Below the pieces are notes generated by a model that saw only the letters and a program-made list of their open reading frames with translations, was not told the DNA's origin and made no database searches. The position numbers and the translations under genes are program-made. This document shows, piece after piece, positions 24,707 through 31,256 of a stretch of 31,256 nucleotides of DNA. The DNA comes from Clostridia bacterium (GTDB lineage: Bacteria > Bacillota_A > Clostridia > Oscillospirales > CAG-272). The first letter of the stretch is position 1, and each line of letters begins with the position of its first letter. The stretch spans positions 1 to 31,256 of the forward strand of contig JAGBRZ010000117.1 in assembly GCA_017632155.1 (NCBI GenBank), given 5' to 3'.

Positions 24707-25399
24707 TTATTTTAACTTACAAAAATACGGACCGCAATAATCTCTCTCGTGAGTTCTTACGTAAGTCCACGAAAAATCTTTGGCAACAATGTAAACATCC
24801 CACTCATTAGAATCGTCCAATTCTTTTGCAGACAGCTTTCCAATTTCACAAACATCTTCTATACGCTCCGAAAAACCGATAGAAAAGCGAATAGCTTCGG
24901 TATATTTTAGTTTATCAAAAGCCTTTTTCGCAGCTTTTCCGTCAAGGCTCGGCACGTAATCATAGGAAAACAAATGCCACAAGCAATTACCGGATGAAAG
25001 GACATGGACTGCCAAATCCTTAAGATCAGCACCTTTGCCAAACGCCGTCAACCACTGCTTATACAGATCATAATGAGGTATCGGAACAACACCGCTTTCA
25101 ACTAAATCGGTATAATACTTTATCTCTTTTCCGAGTCCCTCCGCAAAATCTATCTCACTTTGCGTACTCTTTCCGATATATCCACCAACATTGACAACAA
25201 GGATGGCATCGGATAATCTGATCTTTTCCTTGTGCATCATATCGATCATCTGCGCTTCTTCCTCGGTATAATCGTCTTTGGAATCTCTTGTAAGCTCATT
25301 TGGAGTCAGCACGCAGTTGCCAGCAAGTGTCATGATCTCGGCAACCTCTGCCATTTCATTTTTGAATTTATTGCTTCCGCATAGGGTAATTACTTTCAT
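24707..25399 (-). CDS. Nucleoside 2-deoxyribosyltransferase-like domain fused to DUF4275-like domain
   Basis: 230 residues. Residues 1-98 follow a nucleoside 2-deoxyribosyltransferase-like pattern: TLCGSNKFK at the N-terminus, HKEKIRLSDAILVVNVGGYIG, then a conserved STQSEIDFA with Glu82 as candidate catalytic residue. Residues about 108-230 look like DUF4275 (YDLYKQWLTAFGK, CLWHLFSYDYVPSLDG, AKDFSWTYVRTHE, GPYFC). Both assignments are by recalled pattern. Its ATG overlaps the TGA of the HAD gene by 4 bases, so translation is coupled. The first domain could hydrolyse or transfer nucleotide sugars; the role of the second is not known to me. Confidence 0.72.
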   Translation of the reverse strand: MKVITLCGSNKFKNEMAEVAEIMTLAGNCVLTPNELTRDSKDDYTEEEAQMIDMMHKEKIRLSDAILVVNVGGYIGKSTQSEIDFAEGLGKEIKYYTDLVESGVVPIPHYDLYKQWLTAFGKGADLKDLAVHVLSSGNCLWHLFSYDYVPSLDGKAAKKAFDKLKYTEAIRFSIGFSERIEDVCEIGKLSAKELDDSNEWDVYIVAKDFSWTYVRTHERDYCGPYFCKLK

Positions 25400-26154
25400 C
25401 TTTCAAATATCATTCCTTCAATAAACTTCGCAACACCGTCATCATCGTTGCTTTCCGCAATATGATCGGCTACCGCTTTCACTTCATCTATCGCGTTCGA
25501 AACCGCAACTCCGACACCACACATTCTGATCGGCTCGATGTCGTCATAGTCATCGCCGAAATATGCCGTTTCCGAAGCGGAAATATTACTGATATCAAGC
25601 ATATCCTTGACGCCGTTCCACTTGGTCACGGCTCTGCTCATAATCTGAATCAGACGCCCATTCGCGACCGTATAATAAAGGTCATCGGACAGCATATTTT
25701 TGACGGTTTCCAAAGTTTCGGGGCTATCAATGCTTATAAGTATTTTTACTGCTCCTTCTGCCTTTGCAACAGCCGCGAGATCGTCGGAGATGACCGAAAA
25801 ATAGTCCTCAATCGGCTTGTTTGAGTAGGCTTCTTCTCCCGTTTCAAGTGTTACGCGATAGTCGGGATAACTTTTCAACGCTGTCAATACCCGCTCCGCA
25901 CTTGCGGGGCAAAGTCCGTATTCCTTGCGGTAATCGCCGCAGATGATCCTTGCGCCGTTGGTTGCCGATATTGCGTCAAAATCAATGATCTCGCAAAACT
26001 GCGTCATCGTGCGGTAGGGGCGCGCGGTCGCAACCATCAAAGCTATTCCCTTTTGCTTGCACTTCTTAAATACTTCTGCTGTGTACGGGGATATTGTTTT
26101 ATCCGTGTGCAACAGCGTTCTGTCCAAGTCCACAACTATTGCCTTAATTGCCAT
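25396..26154 (-). CDS. HAD-IIB (Cof-type) phosphatase
   Basis: 252 residues of the haloacid dehalogenase superfamily, Cof subfamily. Motif I is VVDLDRTLL (Asp9 nucleophile, Asp11), motif II is in the VATARPY segment, motif III a Lys in TKWNGV, and motif IV GDDYDDIEP near residue 199. A IIB cap lies between. Such enzymes dephosphorylate sugar phosphates or related small molecules; the substrate is not predictable. The start overlaps the VanZ stop by one base (TAATG) and the end overlaps the next gene by four, so it is tightly coupled within the unit. Confidence 0.9.
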   Translation of the reverse strand: MAIKAIVVDLDRTLLHTDKTISPYTAEVFKKCKQKGIALMVATARPYRTMTQFCEIIDFDAISATNGARIICGDYRKEYGLCPASAERVLTALKSYPDYRVTLETGEEAYSNKPIEDYFSVISDDLAAVAKAEGAVKILISIDSPETLETVKNMLSDDLYYTVANGRLIQIMSRAVTKWNGVKDMLDISNISASETAYFGDDYDDIEPIRMCGVGVAVSNAIDEVKAVADHIAESNDDDGVAKFIEGMIFER

Positions 26155-26705
26155 TACTTCAACATCTCCTTTTTTCTATTTATCCGCGCAACAAGCCTAT
26201 ACACACCATATCCAACCGCAAAGCCGAGGGTATTGAGCAAGAGATCGTCAATGTCGCTGACTCGGTCATAGAACGGAAGCTGAAGTATTTCTATCAGAAG
26301 TGAAAATCCCGCACCGGCGGCAAGGTTTTTGAGGGGGGTGTCAAGCTCCTTGAACACGATTGGCCAGACGATTCCGAGTGGGATAAACATCGCCGTGTTT
26401 CCGATGAAATTGATCAGCGCCTCGGAGAAAATGTCGTAATCGAAAAGATTGACGAGCGGAACGAGATTGATTCTGAACGGGAAAACATTCGTTGCATCGA
26501 ACACCAAGGGCAGAATAACTCCGTCCACCTTACGAAGCGGGCAAAAAGTAAATCGCGCAACGACTATCAGACAGATATAAACGAGAAGAAGGTGCAATTC
26601 GCGTTTGACGTCGAATTTTCTATGCTTCACGGAAAAAAACGTGCGGACGGCGATCCACAACACGCTGATCGCCATAACCATTTCAAGGTAAGTAATTTTA
26701 ATCAT
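26154..26705 (-). CDS. VanZ-family membrane protein
   Basis: 183 residues with about five membrane segments. The VanZ pattern includes NLVPLVNLFDY, INFIGNTAMFIPLGIVWPI, LLIEILQLPFYDRVSDIDDLLLN and a C-terminal membrane segment before a basic tail. VanZ from Tn1546 gives low-level teicoplanin resistance, but most homologues, likely this one too, are uncharacterised envelope proteins. It lies 4 bp after the ICMT-like gene. Confidence 0.88.
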   Translation of the reverse strand: MIKITYLEMVMAISVLWIAVRTFFSVKHRKFDVKRELHLLLVYICLIVVARFTFCPLRKVDGVILPLVFDATNVFPFRINLVPLVNLFDYDIFSEALINFIGNTAMFIPLGIVWPIVFKELDTPLKNLAAGAGFSLLIEILQLPFYDRVSDIDDLLLNTLGFAVGYGVYRLVARINRKKEMLK

Positions 26706-26709
26706 TCGG

Positions 26710-27381
26710 TCACCAAATAAAGGGAATAAGTCGGTATTTCACCTTTTTCTTGTACTCGCGGTAGCCCTCGAGCTCTTCCTCAAGGAACTTTTCTTCATCC
26801 TTGAGCCTTGCGGCGATTATGAAGGGGTACACGAGAAAGATCAAAAACGACCAAATCGAGCCGAGTACGATCGGCATCGAAAGGAACAAAAGCAGAGTCG
26901 CGCTATACATCGGGTGGCGCACGATGCCGTAAAGCCCCGTGTCGATGACCTTTTGCCCCTCCTGCACCTCGATGGTGCGGCTGAGGTATGTATTCTCGCG
27001 CAGCACTTCGGCATAGAGCATATACGCGATAATAAAGGTAACAGCGCCGCCAAAACACACGGTCATCGGGAGCATAAACCACTCAAAACGCACGCCGAGC
27101 CCCGCGACGATAAAGCCGCAGAGGAACATAAGTCCGCTGAGCTTGACCACAATGCTCTGCTTGCCTCTCTTTTCCTTCGCGTCAAGGCGCGAGGCAAGCA
27201 GACCGGGATTTTTTATCATCATCACAATTCCCGCGCAGAACATCGGGATGAAAAGGATAGCCATAAGCATCCATCCGCCGAACCAATTCAAGGTTCCTGC
27301 AGGCAAAAACAGCAGTAGCCCAACGAGAATGACGCCCAAAAGGAATTTTGTAATTGCTGAAATAAAGAGTTTTACGGTCAT
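26710..27381 (-). CDS. Isoprenylcysteine/phospholipid-type integral membrane methyltransferase
   Basis: 223 residues with about five membrane segments. The C-terminal half carries the ICMT/PEMT signature: TGLYGIVRHPMYS (His156, Pro157), then an EEKFLEEELEGYREYKKKV stretch and a final RLIPFIW. This family uses S-adenosylmethionine to methylate lipids or prenylated thiols in the membrane; bacterial substrates are mostly unknown. It is the second gene of the minus-strand unit, 22 bp after the DUF4177 gene. Confidence 0.85.
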   Translation of the reverse strand: MTVKLFISAITKFLLGVILVGLLLFLPAGTLNWFGGWMLMAILFIPMFCAGIVMMIKNPGLLASRLDAKEKRGKQSIVVKLSGLMFLCGFIVAGLGVRFEWFMLPMTVCFGGAVTFIIAYMLYAEVLRENTYLSRTIEVQEGQKVIDTGLYGIVRHPMYSATLLLFLSMPIVLGSIWSFLIFLVYPFIIAARLKDEEKFLEEELEGYREYKKKVKYRLIPFIW

Positions 27382-27403
27382 TTTATCACCTCATGCCACA
27401 GTA

Positions 27404-27610
27404 TCAGACTTCCTTTTCAAAGATCAGATCAATTTCCTCGATATGTCCCGTTGCGCGCTGGGCTGTCGGGATAAAGCCGACGTATCTCCACCCCGCCTCG
27501 GCTCTTTTGTCGATTATTGAACGGAAATCATCGGTTTTGTAGAGATGTCCAACGCCGAAGCCGAAGGATTCAAAATAGCAGCTCACTGTTTCGTATTCGT
27601 ATTTATACAT
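27404..27610 (-). CDS. Small DUF4177-type protein
   Basis: 68 residues. The pattern YKYEYETV at the start, then IIDKRAEAGWRYVGFIPT and a terminal IDLIFEKEV, fits DUF4177, a small alpha/beta family of unknown function. AAGGAG lies 8 nt before the ATG, and an extended -10 promoter lies just upstream. It is the first gene of the five-gene unit. Confidence 0.8.
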   Translation of the reverse strand: MYKYEYETVSCYFESFGFGVGHLYKTDDFRSIIDKRAEAGWRYVGFIPTAQRATGHIEEIDLIFEKEV

Positions 27611-27639
27611 AAAAAGATCTCCTTTTCTGATTGGTCAAT

Positions 27640-27648
27640 ATTATAGCA
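27640..27648 (-). promoter_or_regulatory. Extended -10 promoter of the five-gene unit
   Basis: Minus-strand TGCTATAAT (TGN plus TATAAT at 27640-27645), with no good -35 box. It lies at the very 3' end of the upstream HD gene region, and no terminator separates the two units, so some read-through is likely. Confidence 0.45.
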
Positions 27649-27654
27649 GAAGAA

Positions 27655-28293
27655 TTATCTCTTCCCTTCCCATTCATCCAAAAATTCTGCGATGAAATCT
27701 CTCATATACGCATCTCTTTCCTTCGCGATCAACTTCGCCGTGTCGGTATTCATCATATCGGTCAGCTTGAAAAGCTTTTCATAAAAGTGATTCACCGTCG
27801 TGGAGTTGCTTTTGATGTATTCTTCCTTGCTCATATTCGGATTCGGAGCTATATCGGGATGATACATCAGTCTGTTGTGATTTCCGCCGTAAGCAAAGGC
27901 GCGGGCGATTCCGATCGCGCCGATGGCGTCAAGTCTGTCGGCATCCTGAACGCATTTGCCCTCAAGAGTTGACGGAACGCAGCTTTCCGCGAACGAGATC
28001 TCACCGATTATTCGGCATATCTCGTCAATTTTGCTTTCGTCAACATTGTTTGCGGACAGAAAGGTTCTCGCGTTTGCCTTGTCCTCATAAGTTTCGGGCG
28101 AGAGCTTTCTGTCGTCAACGTCGTGAAGAAGAGCCGCAAGCTGCACAGTCACAAGATCCGCGCCCTCCGCCTCGGCGATCCGCGTCGCCGCCCGAAAGAC
28201 ACGCAAGGTGTGAAACCAATCGTGCCCGCTGTATTCGTTTTCAAATTTTTCCTTCACATACGCCGTCGCGCGGGCGATTATTTCTTTATGCAT
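27655..28293 (-). CDS. HD-domain metal-dependent phosphohydrolase
   Basis: 212 residues. HD-superfamily ligands are SGHDWFHT (His24, His28), ALLHDVDDRK (His57-Asp58) and DADRLDAIG (Asp117, Asp119). The arrangement matches the small YedJ/YpgQ-like HD hydrolases, which act on nucleotides or phosphorylated metabolites; the substrate is unknown. It starts 8 bp after the stop of the lipoprotein gene with only a weak ribosome binding site, suggesting translational coupling. Confidence 0.9.
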   Translation of the reverse strand: MHKEIIARATAYVKEKFENEYSGHDWFHTLRVFRAATRIAEAEGADLVTVQLAALLHDVDDRKLSPETYEDKANARTFLSANNVDESKIDEICRIIGEISFAESCVPSTLEGKCVQDADRLDAIGAIGIARAFAYGGNHNRLMYHPDIAPNPNMSKEEYIKSNSTTVNHFYEKLFKLTDMMNTDTAKLIAKERDAYMRDFIAEFLDEWEGKR

Positions 28294-28301
28294 ACTCGCT
28301 T

Positions 28302-28712
28302 TTACTCCGCTTTTTCAACAGAATTCGCCGCGATCTGCACGGGATAGGATTCCATAATCATTCCATTGTAAATAATACGAACAACGTCGCCCTTGCTCAA
28401 CCGCTTTTCAGGATCTCCGTCTACCGCTGAATAATGAAGCGAAATCCCTGCGTCAAGTGCCGCAACCGCTTCAAAGCAACCGTCCCCAAGCGGCTTGACG
28501 AAATTCGAGTCCATAGCCTCCGCTATGAACCAACGCCCGCCGTCCTCGGTATCTCCGCAAAATTCACATTCCGTGTGATTGTGCTGAGTCAATCCCGAGC
28601 TTTCGTTTTTGGTATCGGTAGATAATTTTGGTTCTTCCGATACTCGATTTGCGCAACCTATCAACCCAAGCACGAAGATTAATGCAAAAATCAAAGCAAA
28701 CAGTTTTTTCAT
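28302..28712 (-). CDS. Small lipoprotein of unknown function
   Basis: 136 residues from the ATG at 28712, chosen because GGAGG lies 8 nt upstream; a start five codons earlier has none. The signal peptide ends in the lipobox LIGC (Cys near residue 20). Next come a Ser/Thr-rich linker and a CEFCGD segment. The remainder looks like a small beta barrel (DAGISLHYSAVDGDPEKRLSKGDVVRIIYNG), similar in style to DUF3221-like lipoproteins, which is a guess. It has its own promoter (28752-28780) and is followed by the HD gene. Confidence 0.78.
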   Translation of the reverse strand: MKKLFALIFALIFVLGLIGCANRVSEEPKLSTDTKNESSGLTQHNHTECEFCGDTEDGGRWFIAEAMDSNFVKPLGDGCFEAVAALDAGISLHYSAVDGDPEKRLSKGDVVRIIYNGMIMESYPVQIAANSVEKAE

Positions 28713-28751
28713 GCAAACAACCTCCATAATTCAATTTTATCTAACAGTTAC

Positions 28752-28780
28752 ATTATATCATAATTTTCACAAAAAGTAAA
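28752..28780 (-). promoter_or_regulatory. Promoter of the lipoprotein-HD unit
   Basis: Minus-strand TTTACT (28775-28780), 17-nt spacer, TATAAT (28752-28757), 40 bp before the ATG. Confidence 0.65.
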
Positions 28781-28824
28781 TAGGACGGCGGGGTTCTTTA
28801 CAAATTGAACCGCCCTGTAAAACA

Positions 28825-28856
28825 ACAAAAAGCCCTGCCGAAGCAGAGCTTTTTGT
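28825..28856 (-). terminator. Terminator after rpsI
   Basis: Hairpin ACAAAAAGC-(C)-CTGC-CGAA-GCAG-(A)-GCTTTTTGT with a T-run on the minus strand, 18 bp after the rpsI stop. Confidence 0.85.
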
Positions 28857-28873
28857 ATATAAGAAATAATAAA

Positions 28874-29275
28874 TTATCTCTTGGAGAACTGGCTTGCGCG
28901 ACGAGCGGCCTTGAGACCGTACTTCTTTCTTTCCTTCATACGAGGGTCGCGAGTCAGGAAGCCTGCTGCCTTGAGAGCGGGCTTGTTTGCCTCGTCAGCG
29001 AGAACGAGTGCGCGGGAGAGGCCGTGGCGGATTGCGCCTGCCTGGCCGGAGAAACCGCCGCCGATTACGTTTGCAACGATGTCGTACTTGCCAACATTGC
29101 CGGTAACCTCGAAGGGCTGGTTTACGATGAGCTTCATTGTGTCGAGACCGAAGTACTCGTCAATGTCGCGGCCGTTGATGGTGATAGCACCGGTACCGGG
29201 ATATACTCTAACGCGAGCTACAGACTTCTTTCTTCTGCCGGTTCCGTAGAAATAAGGCTTTGCACTGGTATACAT
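28874..29275 (-). CDS. rpsI: 30S ribosomal protein S9
   Basis: 133 residues from the ATG at 29275, 9 nt after AAGGAG; a TTG two codons earlier is too close to that site. S9 features are [13 protein letters not shown] near the N-terminus, the [19 protein letters not shown] segment, and the conserved basic tail [17 protein letters not shown] that reaches the P-site tRNA. It follows rplM by 26 bp, the usual L13-S9 operon. Confidence 0.97.
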   Translation of the reverse strand: MYTSAKPYFYGTGRRKKSVARVRVYPGTGAITINGRDIDEYFGLDTMKLIVNQPFEVTGNVGKYDIVANVIGGGFSGQAGAIRHGLSRALVLADEANKPALKAAGFLTRDPRMKERKKYGLKAARRASQFSKR

Positions 29276-29301
29276 CTTCAATTACTCCTTTCTACTTCCG
29301 A

Positions 29302-29727
29302 TCAGTCGAGTACGATGGGCTTCTGAGCTGCGTGTGCGTGCTCAGCGCCTGCGTAAATGTGAAGTCTGGTCATAGACTTTCTGCCGATAGTGTTTGCGGG
29401 AAGCATTCTCTTAACAGCAAGCTCCATTGCCATCTCGGGACGGGTTGCCATCATCTTCTTGTACTGAATGCTCTTGAGGCCACCGATGTAGCCGGAGTGG
29501 TGGTGGTAGTACTTCTGCTCAAGCTTGCGGCCGGTCAGAACTGCCTTGTCTGCATTGATAATGATTACGTACTCGCCGCAGTCAACGTGGGGGGTGAACT
29601 CGGGGCGATGCTTGCCGCGAAGGATGTTCGCAGCCTTAACTGCTGTTCTACCGAGGGACTCGCCTGCTGCGTCGATAACGAACCAACGGCGCTCGATAGT
29701 CTCAGCCTTTGCCATGAAAGTGGACAT
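29302..29727 (-). CDS. rplM: 50S ribosomal protein L13
   Basis: 141 residues, normal for L13. Recognisable blocks are RRWFVIDAAGESLGRTA, HVDCGEYVIIINADK, YYHHHSGYIGG and RMLPANTIGRKSMTRLHIYAG. The start at 29727 has AGGA 6 nt upstream; an internal Met four codons later is possible but less likely. First gene of the rplM-rpsI operon, with a consensus promoter 55-83 bp upstream. Confidence 0.97.
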   Translation of the reverse strand: MSTFMAKAETIERRWFVIDAAGESLGRTAVKAANILRGKHRPEFTPHVDCGEYVIIINADKAVLTGRKLEQKYYHHHSGYIGGLKSIQYKKMMATRPEMAMELAVKRMLPANTIGRKSMTRLHIYAGAEHAHAAQKPIVLD

Positions 29728-29749
29728 TCTTTTTCCTACAGAATTTTAT

Positions 29750-29764
29750 GGGCATAGTTAGCCC
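29750..29764 (-). promoter_or_regulatory. Small leader hairpin before rplM
   Basis: GGGC-TAACTAT-GCCC lies in the short (about 48 nt) leader between the expected transcription start near 29775 and the rplM start. It may be an L13-leader type autoregulatory element; assignment by position only. Confidence 0.35.
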
Positions 29765-29781
29765 TCATTTAAGACTTGCAT

Positions 29782-29810
29782 ATTATACCACATACTTTTC
29801 CCCTTGTCAA
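29782..29810 (-). promoter_or_regulatory. Consensus promoter of rplM-rpsI
   Basis: Minus-strand TTGACA (29805-29810), 17-nt spacer, TATAAT (29782-29787): a perfect match. Confidence 0.9.
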
Positions 29811-29941
29811 TCCCTTTTTTGAAAAAACTTTTATTTTTTTAATTTAGCACCCCATTTTCTTCGATTTTCTTCGTTTTTTGCCCAAATAGCTCATTCGAAC
29901 ACAGTGCGCCATCACATATTTTTTATCGTTCTAAAAACGAA

Positions 29942-29970
29942 TTGTTACGAATATATTATCCCTGTACCAT
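29942..29970 (+). promoter_or_regulatory. Weak candidate promoter for the S1-domain gene
   Basis: TTGTTA, 17 nt, TACCAT, followed 24 bp later by the ATG. Poor match to consensus; the only candidate I see between rplM and this gene. Confidence 0.3.
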
Positions 29971-29994
29971 ATAAAAAGTTCAGGAGGTTACACG

Positions 29995-30939
29995 ATGTAT
30001 CCAAAGTATAAACCCGAAGGATCGCTTATACATACGCCCGAAAACAGAAATTTCACGTCCTCGCTCGCGGGACTCGAGCGCGCAATGATAACAGGCGCGG
30101 TGCTCGAGGAGACCGCGCTTCTCTGCGATTCCGAGATGAATCTTCATTTCGATCTCGGCGGCATTGCGGGAATTCTTCCGCGTGAGGAATGCGTTTATTC
30201 GCGCCCCGGCGAGGTGCAGAAGGACATAGCCGTTATCACACGCGTAGGAAAACCCGTGTGCTTCCGCGTCATCGGGATCGAAAAGGAAAGCGGCGTGCCC
30301 GTCGCGCATCTCTCCCGCCGCCGCGTTCAATGCGATTGTATGCGCGAATATCTGTCCACCCTTATACCGGGTGATCTGATTCAAGTCAAGATAACGCACC
30401 TCGAGCCCTTCGGCGCGTTTGCCGACGTCGGCTGCGGTATATCGGCACTCCTGCCCGTCGATTCGCTTTCGGTGTCAAGAATATCGCATCCGAGAGACCG
30501 ACTTTGCTGCGGAGGCTTCGTATGGGCGGCTGTCAAGAGCGTTGACCGCGAAACGGGAAGGCTCTTTCTGACGCAAAAAGAGCTTCTTGGAAGCTGGGAA
30601 GAAAACGCCGCACTCTTCACCCCCGGGCAGACGGTTGCGGGCACTGTGCGGAGCGTGGAGAGCTACGGCATATTCATCGAGCTGATGCCGAACCTTGCGG
30701 GGCTTGCCGAGCTCCGTCCCGACGCGCGCGACATCGAGATCGGCGACACCGCCGCCGTATTCATCAAAAGCATCATCCCCGAGCGGATGAAGGTAAAGCT
30801 GATACTTATCGACACTCACCAGAACATAGGCGAGCTCGCACCGACGCGCTACTTCATTGATTGCGAAAAGACAACGCATATTGACAGATGGAGATATTCG
30901 CCCGAATGCTCGGGAAGGGTTATTGAAACGGTGTTCTGA
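29995..30939 (+). CDS. S1 RNA-binding domain protein
   Basis: 314 residues with three S1-like OB-fold segments at about 30-108, 125-196 and 210-273. The second (LIPGDLIQVKITHLEPFGAFADVG) and third (FTPGQTVAGTVRSVESYGIFIEL) are clear; the first is more diverged. This matches a group of short Firmicutes S1 proteins related to RpsA fragments, likely RNA-binding; the target is unknown. AGGAGG lies 9 nt before the ATG. The gene is divergent from rplM. After its stop comes a chain of hairpins and then the terminator at 31077. Confidence 0.85.
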   Translation: MYPKYKPEGSLIHTPENRNFTSSLAGLERAMITGAVLEETALLCDSEMNLHFDLGGIAGILPREECVYSRPGEVQKDIAVITRVGKPVCFRVIGIEKESGVPVAHLSRRRVQCDCMREYLSTLIPGDLIQVKITHLEPFGAFADVGCGISALLPVDSLSVSRISHPRDRLCCGGFVWAAVKSVDRETGRLFLTQKELLGSWEENAALFTPGQTVAGTVRSVESYGIFIELMPNLAGLAELRPDARDIEIGDTAAVFIKSIIPERMKVKLILIDTHQNIGELAPTRYFIDCEKTTHIDRWRYSPECSGRVIETVF

Positions 30940-30954
30940 GTTCAGTCCGTACGG

Positions 30955-31066
30955 TCTCGCTTCGCGAGAATGATGATCGGCTTCGCCGAATGATAATCCG
31001 CCTGCGGCGGAATGATAGTTCGCACTGCGTGCGAAATGAAGGTAGATTTTCGCCTTGGCGAAAATC
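30955..31066. repeat. Chain of five short hairpins with ATGATRR-type linkers
   Basis: Five near-perfect hairpins follow one another: 30955-30969, 30977-30989, 30997-31011, 31019-31035 and 31045-31066. The first four have TTC or TGC triloops. Stem sequences differ but the linkers are alike (ATGATGA, ATGATAA, ATGATAG, ATGAAGG). It lies between the S1 gene stop and the terminator. It is a repeat type rather than a gene; the function is unknown. Confidence 0.75.
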
Positions 31067-31076
31067 AATTATATTA

Positions 31077-31111
31077 AAAGCTCCTTGACCGCCGAGCGGT
31101 CAAGGAGCTTT
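31077..31111 (+). terminator. Bidirectional terminator between S1 gene and LRR gene
   Basis: Perfect 16-bp arms (31077-31092 / 31096-31111) with A and T ends and a CGA loop, suitable for both converging genes. Confidence 0.88.
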
Positions 31112-31119
31112 ACTATTAA

Positions 31120-31256
31120 TCATTCGAGCGCAGCGAGACTTACTTCTCCGTCAGAGCAACGAACTATCTTAATATTCGCTCCGCTGTCCCAATCCGAGCC
31201 GTAGCTCTTATATTTGCTTATCTTGTTCCATTGCGCTATTGTGCCCTCAAAATCCA
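31120..31256 (-). CDS. BspA-type leucine-rich repeat protein, C-terminal end only
   Basis: Only the last 45 codons lie in the window; the stop is at 31120-31122 and the frame runs off the right edge. The peptide FEGTIAQWNKISKYKSYGSD, followed by WDSGANIKIVRCSDGE, closely follows the usual end of BspA/LRR_5 surface proteins, where the last repeat carries an xxGTxAQWNxIxKG block and ends in a CSDG/CTDG strand. Such proteins are secreted or surface-bound adhesion-type proteins. The frame is intact here; the length and the N-terminal part are unknown. Confidence 0.75.
   Translation of the reverse strand, partial: DFEGTIAQWNKISKYKSYGSDWDSGANIKIVRCSDGEVSLAALE

Noticed and set aside
26154..26705. 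Glycopeptide-resistance determinant
   Set aside because: Only a VanZ-family protein is present; vanH, vanA, vanX and vanRS are absent, and VanZ homologues are widespread in sensitive bacteria.
30955..31066. CRISPR array
   Set aside because: The units are palindromic hairpins with varying stems, not identical repeats with unique spacers, and no cas gene is near.

Overview
The window looks like chromosomal DNA of a Gram-positive gut-type member of the Clostridia (Bacillota). The grounds are lipobox lipoproteins, strong AGGAGG-type ribosome binding sites, TTGACA-N17-TATAAT promoters, Rho-independent terminators at most unit ends, and gene families (DUF5696, YIP1-fused NHL proteins, VanZ, BspA-type LRR) common in that class. 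No phage, insertion sequence or CRISPR array was seen. Genus cannot be read from the sequence.

Layout. The 3' part of alaS (1-2226, +) ends in a bidirectional terminator. Facing it is a long minus-strand block (2277-19564): a giant solute-binding protein, a first permease pair, an NHL/TPR/YIP1 membrane protein, an 1859-residue DUF5696 protein, a second permease pair, two tandem hairpins, then an SGNH-hydrolase lipoprotein. One consensus promoter (19838-19866) and a G+C-rich, hairpin-rich leader of about 267 nt precede the block, and gaps within it are 1-40 nt. No ABC ATPase is present, so a shared MsmK-type ATPase encoded elsewhere is presumed. Upstream lie 450 bp of A+T-rich DNA with two matching inverted repeats, then a membrane-anchored protein of unknown function (20421-21143). 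A CAU tRNA follows, then a 107-bp three-way-junction repeat, then nagB-nagA (+).

The rest is mainly short minus-strand units: a PHP phosphoesterase; a five-gene unit DUF4177 / ICMT-like / VanZ / HAD / deoxyribosyltransferase-DUF4275; a lipoprotein plus HD hydrolase; and rplM-rpsI. An S1-domain protein (+), a chain of five triloop hairpins and the C-terminal end of a BspA-type LRR protein finish the window.

How the genes may work together. The 17-kb block reads as a surface system for capture, and possibly processing, of a glycan, with uptake through two alternative permease pairs. The second pair carries extracellular loop insertions. The nearby nagBA genes make amino sugars one plausible cargo, but nothing in the sequence fixes the substrate. 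This block, with its structured leader, is the best candidate for an undescribed system.
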